A stretch of DNA of 43,755 bases from Mycolicibacter sinensis (GTDB lineage Bacteria > Actinomycetota > Actinomycetes > Mycobacteriales > Mycobacteriaceae), in the NCBI RefSeq assembly GCF_001667375.1, contig NZ_LZIN01000001.1:1-43755 (forward strand), in the 5' to 3' direction. Both the position numbers and the translations under genes were made by a program. Below are positions 39,996 to 43,755 of the stretch, in pieces. Position 1 is the first letter of the stretch, and each line of letters begins with the position of its first letter. The notes beneath the pieces were generated by a model that searched no databases, was not told the origin of the DNA, and saw only the letters and a list, made by a program, of their open reading frames with translations.

Positions 39996-40838
39996 ATGAC
40001 CGAGTGGTTCTTGTTCTTGCCGCAGAGCAGGCAGAATGTCGACGACATCGTGCTGCGGGCGCGCACCGCCGAGGACAGTGCCTACGACGGGGTGGCGTTC
40101 ATCGACCACCTGGAAACCCCGATGGACCCGGCCGCCCCGATCTGGGAAGCGATGACGATCGCCACCTGGGTCGCCGCCTGCACCGAACGGCTGAAGATCG
40201 GCCACCTGGTGCTCTGCGACGCGTTTCGGCATCCGGCGGTGCTGGCCAAGCAGGCGGTGACGCTGGCCGAGGCCTCCGGCGGGCGGTTCGAGCTGGGTCT
40301 GGGCTCCGGGTCGATGCCCGACGAACTGTCCCGGTTCGGGCTCGGTGCACCGACCGCCGGTCAGCGGGTCAGTGCCCTGGAACAGACCGTGATCGCGCTG
40401 CGGCGCTACTGGGCCGGGGGGGAGGACACCCAGTTGCCGACGCCGGGCGCTCCGATCCCGCTGCTGCTCGCCGGGCGCGGCCCGCGGATGCTGGGATTGG
40501 TGGCCCGGTATGCGGATTGGTGGAATCTGCCGGCGACCCACGTCGACGAACTGCCGGATCTGCTGCCCAAGGTCGGCTCGGCGCGGGCCTCGGTGCAGCA
40601 GATGGTCGGCTTCATCGGCGACAGCGCTGATGCCGAGACGGTGACCGCCAAGGCGCACCGCCGGTTCAGCCAGCTCGGCCCCGGACTGGTCTGTGGTCGC
40701 GCCGATGAACTGGTCGACTACTTCGCCGGCCTGCGCAGCCAGGGCGCACAGCGGTTCTATGTGTGGTTCTCCGATTTCGCGGCGCCGGAGACGATCGCCG
40801 AATTCGGAAAGCGGGTAATTTCGGCCCTGGGAGAATGA
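39996..40838 (+). CDS. LLM-class F420-dependent oxidoreductase
   Basis: A 280-residue luciferase-like TIM barrel: MTEWFLFLPQSRQN start, VAFIDHLETP near 30, TERLKIGHLVL near 62, GGRFELGLGSGSMPDEL near 95, IPLLLAGRGPRML near 150, and ADWWNLPATHV near 172. F420 or FMN chemistry expected, substrate unknown. The start is the ATG at 39996, preceded by a purine-rich GGGGCAA. It follows the ALDH by 13 bases. It resembles the shorter, C-terminally trimmed LLM forms in actinobacteria. Confidence 0.92.
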   Translation: MTEWFLFLPQSRQNVDDIVLRARTAEDSAYDGVAFIDHLETPMDPAAPIWEAMTIATWVAACTERLKIGHLVLCDAFRHPAVLAKQAVTLAEASGGRFELGLGSGSMPDELSRFGLGAPTAGQRVSALEQTVIALRRYWAGGEDTQLPTPGAPIPLLLAGRGPRMLGLVARYADWWNLPATHVDELPDLLPKVGSARASVQQMVGFIGDSADAETVTAKAHRRFSQLGPGLVCGRADELVDYFAGLRSQGAQRFYVWFSDFAAPETIAEFGKRVISALGE

Positions 40839-40866
40839 CAGCGACGCCCGGCAGGAAGGGGCACCC

Positions 40867-41487
40867 GTGACGGAGATGTCGAGCAAGTCCATTTCCCGGC
40901 GCACCTTTGTGCGCGGCGCCGCCTGGTCGGTGCCGGCCGTCGGTCTCGCGCTCACTGCGCCACGTGTCCTGGCGGCGCCGCCCGGCTCGCAGGACTGCGG
41001 TGACCCGAACGAACTGATCGAGAACTGCGTGGTGCAACTGCCCGAGGAGTTCACCTCGACCAGCTTCAGCACCACCGCCGTCGTCGGCGGCACGAACTAC
41101 TCGATTCTGTTCAGCACCAATATCCGCCCCGGCCCGTTGGTGCCCGCGGCCGCCACCGGCTACCGGATCAACAGCACCGGTCTGACCGGCACCAAACGCG
41201 ACGGCGTGCCCTTCTCGATCACGCCGCACATCGGTGAGGCGGGACCCCGGGTGCTCGGCGCCCGGTCGGGATCGTCGTTGGGCTTCGTCGTCGACGTGCC
41301 CTGGACGGCGGGACAGTTGGTGCGCAACTTCGCATACACCTTCGACGTGGTCTACCTCAACGGGCTGACCGAGATTCAGACCTGCTCGTATGTGACCGCG
41401 ATGACGCTGGCCGAGAACGGAATGATCGTCGGCGGAGTCGGCTCGGTGACATTCTCCCCGCCACGGCTGACCGCCTGCAACGGGTGA
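40867..41487 (+). CDS. Tat-exported protein of unknown function
   Basis: A 206-residue protein that begins with a canonical twin-arginine signal (SRRTFVRGAAWSVPAVGLAL, cleavage after VLA). The mature 170 residues have two Cys pairs (QDCGDPNELIENC and IQTCSYV...LTACNG), alternating polar strands and Ser/Thr/Gly-rich turns, which looks like an immunoglobulin-like or beta-sandwich surface protein. I recognise no family. AGGAAGGGG precedes the GTG at 40867. It lies 28 bases after the LLM gene and may share its transcript; export to the envelope would then be an odd partner for cytosolic enzymes. Confidence 0.8.
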   Translation: MTEMSSKSISRRTFVRGAAWSVPAVGLALTAPRVLAAPPGSQDCGDPNELIENCVVQLPEEFTSTSFSTTAVVGGTNYSILFSTNIRPGPLVPAAATGYRINSTGLTGTKRDGVPFSITPHIGEAGPRVLGARSGSSLGFVVDVPWTAGQLVRNFAYTFDVVYLNGLTEIQTCSYVTAMTLAENGMIVGGVGSVTFSPPRLTACNG

Positions 41488-41489
41488 AC

Positions 41490-42161
41490 TCAGCCGGTCG
41501 GGACCGGCTGGTCGTCGTCGCGTGGCCCGAACGCGCCGAAACGGTCGACCACTTCACCGGGCGGTTCGAGTGACCAGTCCCAGCCGGCGATCTGGCGACG
41601 CGAACGCCGGCTGAACACGCCCCGCAGCAGCTCGTAGCCGTCGGCGCGCAACTCCAACACCGATACCCCTGAGCCGCTCCGCCATTGCTGCCCCAACTCA
41701 TCGGTGATCACCAGCGTCGCGGTGTCGGCCAAGCGCCTGCCGGGTAGATGAACCATCACCTCCAGAAACGGCTGCCAGTGCTCGCGGCCGGTGCGCGGCA
41801 GACCCAACGCCTCGTGCAGGTCGGCTTCGTGGCAGATCGCGTCCGCGGCCAGGTTCGGACCCTTGTGCTGCTGCGGCAGGCTCGACTCGACCGCCGGGGC
41901 CGCGCGCTCCCACTCGGCGAGCAACTCCTCGACCGGACGCTCGCGGCGTTCGGCGACGTGCCGCGCGGTCCAGGAGTCGCCCGGCGCGCCGTCGAGCCGG
42001 CCGGCCAGGACGTCTGCGGCGCCGCCGACCATATGGGCCAGCACATCGTGCACCGTCCAGCCGGGCGTCGCTGGAACCGGGGTCCGCAGCTGGTGATCGC
42101 CGAGCCCGGCAGCCAATGCCCCGATCCGGTCGCGAGCGGCGCGGTAGATCGCGTCAAGCAT
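41490..42161 (-). CDS. maleylpyruvate-isomerase-fold (mycothiol-dependent DinB-like) protein
   Basis: A 223-residue protein with the TIGR03083/DinB-like pattern: GWTVHDVLAHMVGG near 34-47 with the first metal His, then AICHEADLHEAL near 110 with the HxxxxH pair, then a C-terminal beta domain (TATLVITDELGQQWRSG). Characterised relatives use mycothiol for isomerisation or ring opening, and others have unknown roles. The ATG at 42161 has GGAGG 5 bases upstream. It overlaps the end of the FAD monooxygenase by 8 bases, so the two are coupled. The frame is open upstream, but that region is the monooxygenase gene in another frame. Confidence 0.88.
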   Translation of the reverse strand: MLDAIYRAARDRIGALAAGLGDHQLRTPVPATPGWTVHDVLAHMVGGAADVLAGRLDGAPGDSWTARHVAERRERPVEELLAEWERAAPAVESSLPQQHKGPNLAADAICHEADLHEALGLPRTGREHWQPFLEVMVHLPGRRLADTATLVITDELGQQWRSGSGVSVLELRADGYELLRGVFSRRSRRQIAGWDWSLEPPGEVVDRFGAFGPRDDDQPVPTG

Positions 42162-43554
42162 GGGAGCCTCCTGCAGTCGGGACCGGAGCCAGTGTGCCCA
42201 AACGCGGTTCATGATGCGCAAGGCGGCGGCCTGGCAGGTTGGCGCGCAGGATCCGCCACAGCAGCACCGGGTCGCGTAGCCGCGAGGGCGGGTCGACGAG
42301 GTTGCGCATCCGGAGGATGCGTTCGGTGACGGCGATGTCGCGGGCGGCGGCTGTTCCCACCGCGTCGGCGAACCACCCGCGCAGCCGGTGGCGGATCGGG
42401 TGCGAGTGATCGGGTGAGGCATCGCTGGATGCGTTCGCAGCCCAGATCGGTGCGATCCGGCTGCCGGCGGCCCGAAAGAACCGCTGCGGCAAATCGGATC
42501 CGCGCTGCCGCAGGCAGTCGCGCAGCGCGAGCGCTTCAAGCGCAGCCATCGTCATGCCCTGCCCGTGGAGCGGATTGAGCCGGCACAGGCCGTCGCCGAT
42601 CACCACCAGCCCGGCGGGGAAGCGCGGCATTCGGTCGTAGCGGTGCCACAGCGCGCCGGTGTCACGGGAGACCGCGATGTCGCCCACCGGCGTGGCGTCG
42701 CGCAGCCCGGCCATGATGGCCGGCGGCAGCAGCTGCCTGGCCGCGGCCAGCATGGCAGTGAAATCGGCTGGGGGAGCGCCATAGTCGCCGTGGTGGGCGA
42801 TGGCCAGCATCCAGGTGTCGTGCTCGTAGGCCGCCAGCAACAGCCCAGGCTCGGCCCGGCCCCCGTTGATGAAGATCATCTGGTCGGTGATCCGTCCCGG
42901 CGGGATACGCAGCAATTGGCTCGAGTAGCCCGAGGCCGGCTCGAGCCGCTGCTCGGGCACGCTGCCGAAGCCGTGATCGGCGAGGAACGCGGCGGTGTGG
43001 GCGGATCGCCCCGTCGCGTCGATGACCAGATCGGCGTGCAGAATCTGCGTCAACCTGTTGCGCCGATTCGTGATTCGCACGCCGGTGACGACCCCGTGTT
43101 CCACCACCGGCTCGAGCGCGTCATGGCCGTCGAGGAACGCGACGTTGCCGAGCTTGTCCACGCGCTGTCGCACGTGAAACTCCACGAACGGCCGGCTCGC
43201 GCTGTAGACCGCCAGCGCCCGGGGATCGGCGAGCCTGCCGGTCCGGTTCAGCTCGTGCCGGCCGATCCGGGCATAGCGCCCGGATAGGTCGGCGTTGTCG
43301 ATGACCACCGCGCCGGCGGCGGCGAGGTCGTCGAGGATGCCGGGAAACAACTCACCGAGGATGCCGGTGCCGCCGGACAGGAAGCTGTGCAGGTGTCGGC
43401 CCTGCGGCACCCCCTTGCGGTGCGCCGGGTGGTCGGGCAGCCGGTCGCGGTCCACCACCGTGACGGAGTCGTAGAACTCCGCTGCCACCCGTGCCGCCAG
43501 CAGGCCGGCCATACCGGCTCCCAGCACTACCGCAGACGTCCTCGTTTCGCCCAA
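42154..43554 (-). CDS. FAD-dependent monooxygenase/oxidoreductase
   Basis: A 466-residue flavoprotein: VVLGAGMAGLLAARVAAE as the N-terminal FAD site, DLVIDATGRS near 180, and VIGDGLCRLNPLHGQGMTMAA near 320 as the second FAD motif. The layout resembles PHBH-type monooxygenases or halogenase-like enzymes of actinobacteria without a clear substrate. The start is the TTG at 43554 with GAGAGGGG about 6 bases upstream, giving LGETRTSAVV. It is coupled with the maleylpyruvate-isomerase-fold protein, a pairing that suggests oxidation followed by a mycothiol-dependent step. Confidence 0.9.
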   Translation of the reverse strand: MGETRTSAVVLGAGMAGLLAARVAAEFYDSVTVVDRDRLPDHPAHRKGVPQGRHLHSFLSGGTGILGELFPGILDDLAAAGAVVIDNADLSGRYARIGRHELNRTGRLADPRALAVYSASRPFVEFHVRQRVDKLGNVAFLDGHDALEPVVEHGVVTGVRITNRRNRLTQILHADLVIDATGRSAHTAAFLADHGFGSVPEQRLEPASGYSSQLLRIPPGRITDQMIFINGGRAEPGLLLAAYEHDTWMLAIAHHGDYGAPPADFTAMLAAARQLLPPAIMAGLRDATPVGDIAVSRDTGALWHRYDRMPRFPAGLVVIGDGLCRLNPLHGQGMTMAALEALALRDCLRQRGSDLPQRFFRAAGSRIAPIWAANASSDASPDHSHPIRHRLRGWFADAVGTAAARDIAVTERILRMRNLVDPPSRLRDPVLLWRILRANLPGRRLAHHEPRLGTLAPVPTAGGSHA

Positions 43555-43593
43555 TGCAAGCCCCTCTCCCGACGCAAGGGACCCACGATACAG

Positions 43594-43640
43594 GTAAATT
43601 AAGAAAAATAAGAGTATCTTGGCGTAACAGTAAGATGTTT
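43594..43640. other. AT-rich patch at the upstream edge of the FAD monooxygenase
   Basis: This stretch is far poorer in GC than everything around it (for example AATTAAGAAAAATAAGAG). It lies just upstream of the FAD monooxygenase start and holds candidate promoter sequence, including a TATC-type box read on the minus strand. No gene is seen in it. Confidence 0.4.
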
Positions 43641-43670
43641 AGCCTGCCGGCAGCGGGGGTGTCGGCGCGA

Positions 43671-43755
43671 ACGTGAAGCTGCCTTCACGTTGGGCGCCGG
43701 GAGTGAAGCTGCCTTCACGCTCGGCGGGGACGGGGGACTCGACGGGGGATTCGGC
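43671..43755. repeat. tandem hairpin repeats and 12-base repeats at the right edge
   Basis: GTGAAG-CTGC-CTTCAC occurs twice, at 43673-43688 and 43703-43718, exactly 30 bases apart; the first is extended to ACGTGAAG...CTTCACGT. It is followed by ACGGGGGACTCG and ACGGGGGATTCG (43730-43741, 43742-43753), near-identical 12-base units. The array reaches the end of the window and may continue. Similar GTGAAG-CTGC-CTTCAC hairpins, as I recall, are dispersed in several mycobacterial genomes; this is not checked here. Confidence 0.6.

Noticed and set aside
38444..40066. Reverse-strand open frame of about 540 codons
   Set aside because: It lies opposite the aldehyde dehydrogenase and reads as low-complexity Gly/Val/Asp/His-rich sequence, as usual for the antisense of a GC-rich gene.
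43671..43755. CRISPR array at the right edge
   Set aside because: Only two palindromic copies of 16 bases with a 14-base spacer, no cas genes, and the repeat itself is a hairpin of dispersed-repeat type.
1..43755. Mobile element, phage or tRNA-linked integration site explaining the island at 24646-41487
   Set aside because: No transposase, integrase, tRNA or flanking direct repeats were seen, and composition is like that of the surrounding DNA apart from small patches.

Overview
The window is high-GC actinobacterial DNA, almost certainly from the genus Mycobacterium in the broad sense and more likely an environmental or non-tuberculous species. The evidence is a PE/PPE pair, F420-type luciferase-like oxidoreductases, an SDR with the mycofactocin-coupled signature, a mycothiol-type maleylpyruvate-isomerase fold protein, two Tat-exported DUF1906 proteins, and many start codons placed 6-7 bases after a TANNNT box, the leaderless layout common in mycobacteria. 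No rRNA, tRNA, CRISPR array, transposase or phage gene was seen.

Layout. 1-7252: the tail of an unknown gene, an acyl-CoA dehydrogenase, a decayed FAD oxidoreductase coupled to a PAP2/diacylglycerol-kinase fusion, a possible 28-residue membrane peptide, an MBL-fold hydrolase, a NUDIX protein, a small membrane protein and a DUF1906 Tat protein. 7343-8233: a CruF-like (DUF422) membrane protein. 8333-13080: a tight run of thioesterase, VOC protein, aldehyde dehydrogenase, SDR and LLM oxidoreductase. 13111-15168: HD-domain protein, a second DUF1906 Tat protein and a membrane protein. 15223-16736: a PE/PPE pair preceded by a 0.7-kb gap with no convincing gene. 17455-24644: several small units, namely SDR/TetR, LLM/SnoaL, SRPBCC/alpha-beta hydrolase divergent from a TetR, a fused HadA/HadB-type dehydratase, another SRPBCC protein and an SCO6745-family protein.

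24646-41487 is the most interesting part, a dense catabolic-looking island. An IclR regulator diverges, across a perfect 9+3+9 inverted repeat, from an SDR, an acetoacetate-decarboxylase-fold enzyme and three consecutive paralogous amidohydrolase-2 proteins. Facing them is a TetR, mycofactocin-type SDR and HsaA-like oxygenase operon, diverging from a D-aminoacylase-type amidohydrolase with an SRPBCC partner. A P450 diverges from an SDR, aldehyde dehydrogenase, LLM and Tat-exported protein series. The set suggests oxidation of an alcohol or ring compound, then carboxylate formation, ring or C-C cleavage and decarboxylation. The substrate cannot be read from sequence.

41490-43755: a maleylpyruvate-isomerase-fold protein translationally coupled to an FAD monooxygenase, then an AT-rich patch and a short array of hairpin repeats running to the right edge. 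Gene starts were chosen from ribosome-binding sites, stop/start overlaps (GTGA, TTGA, ATGA) or leaderless promoter spacing, and several differ from the longest open frame.
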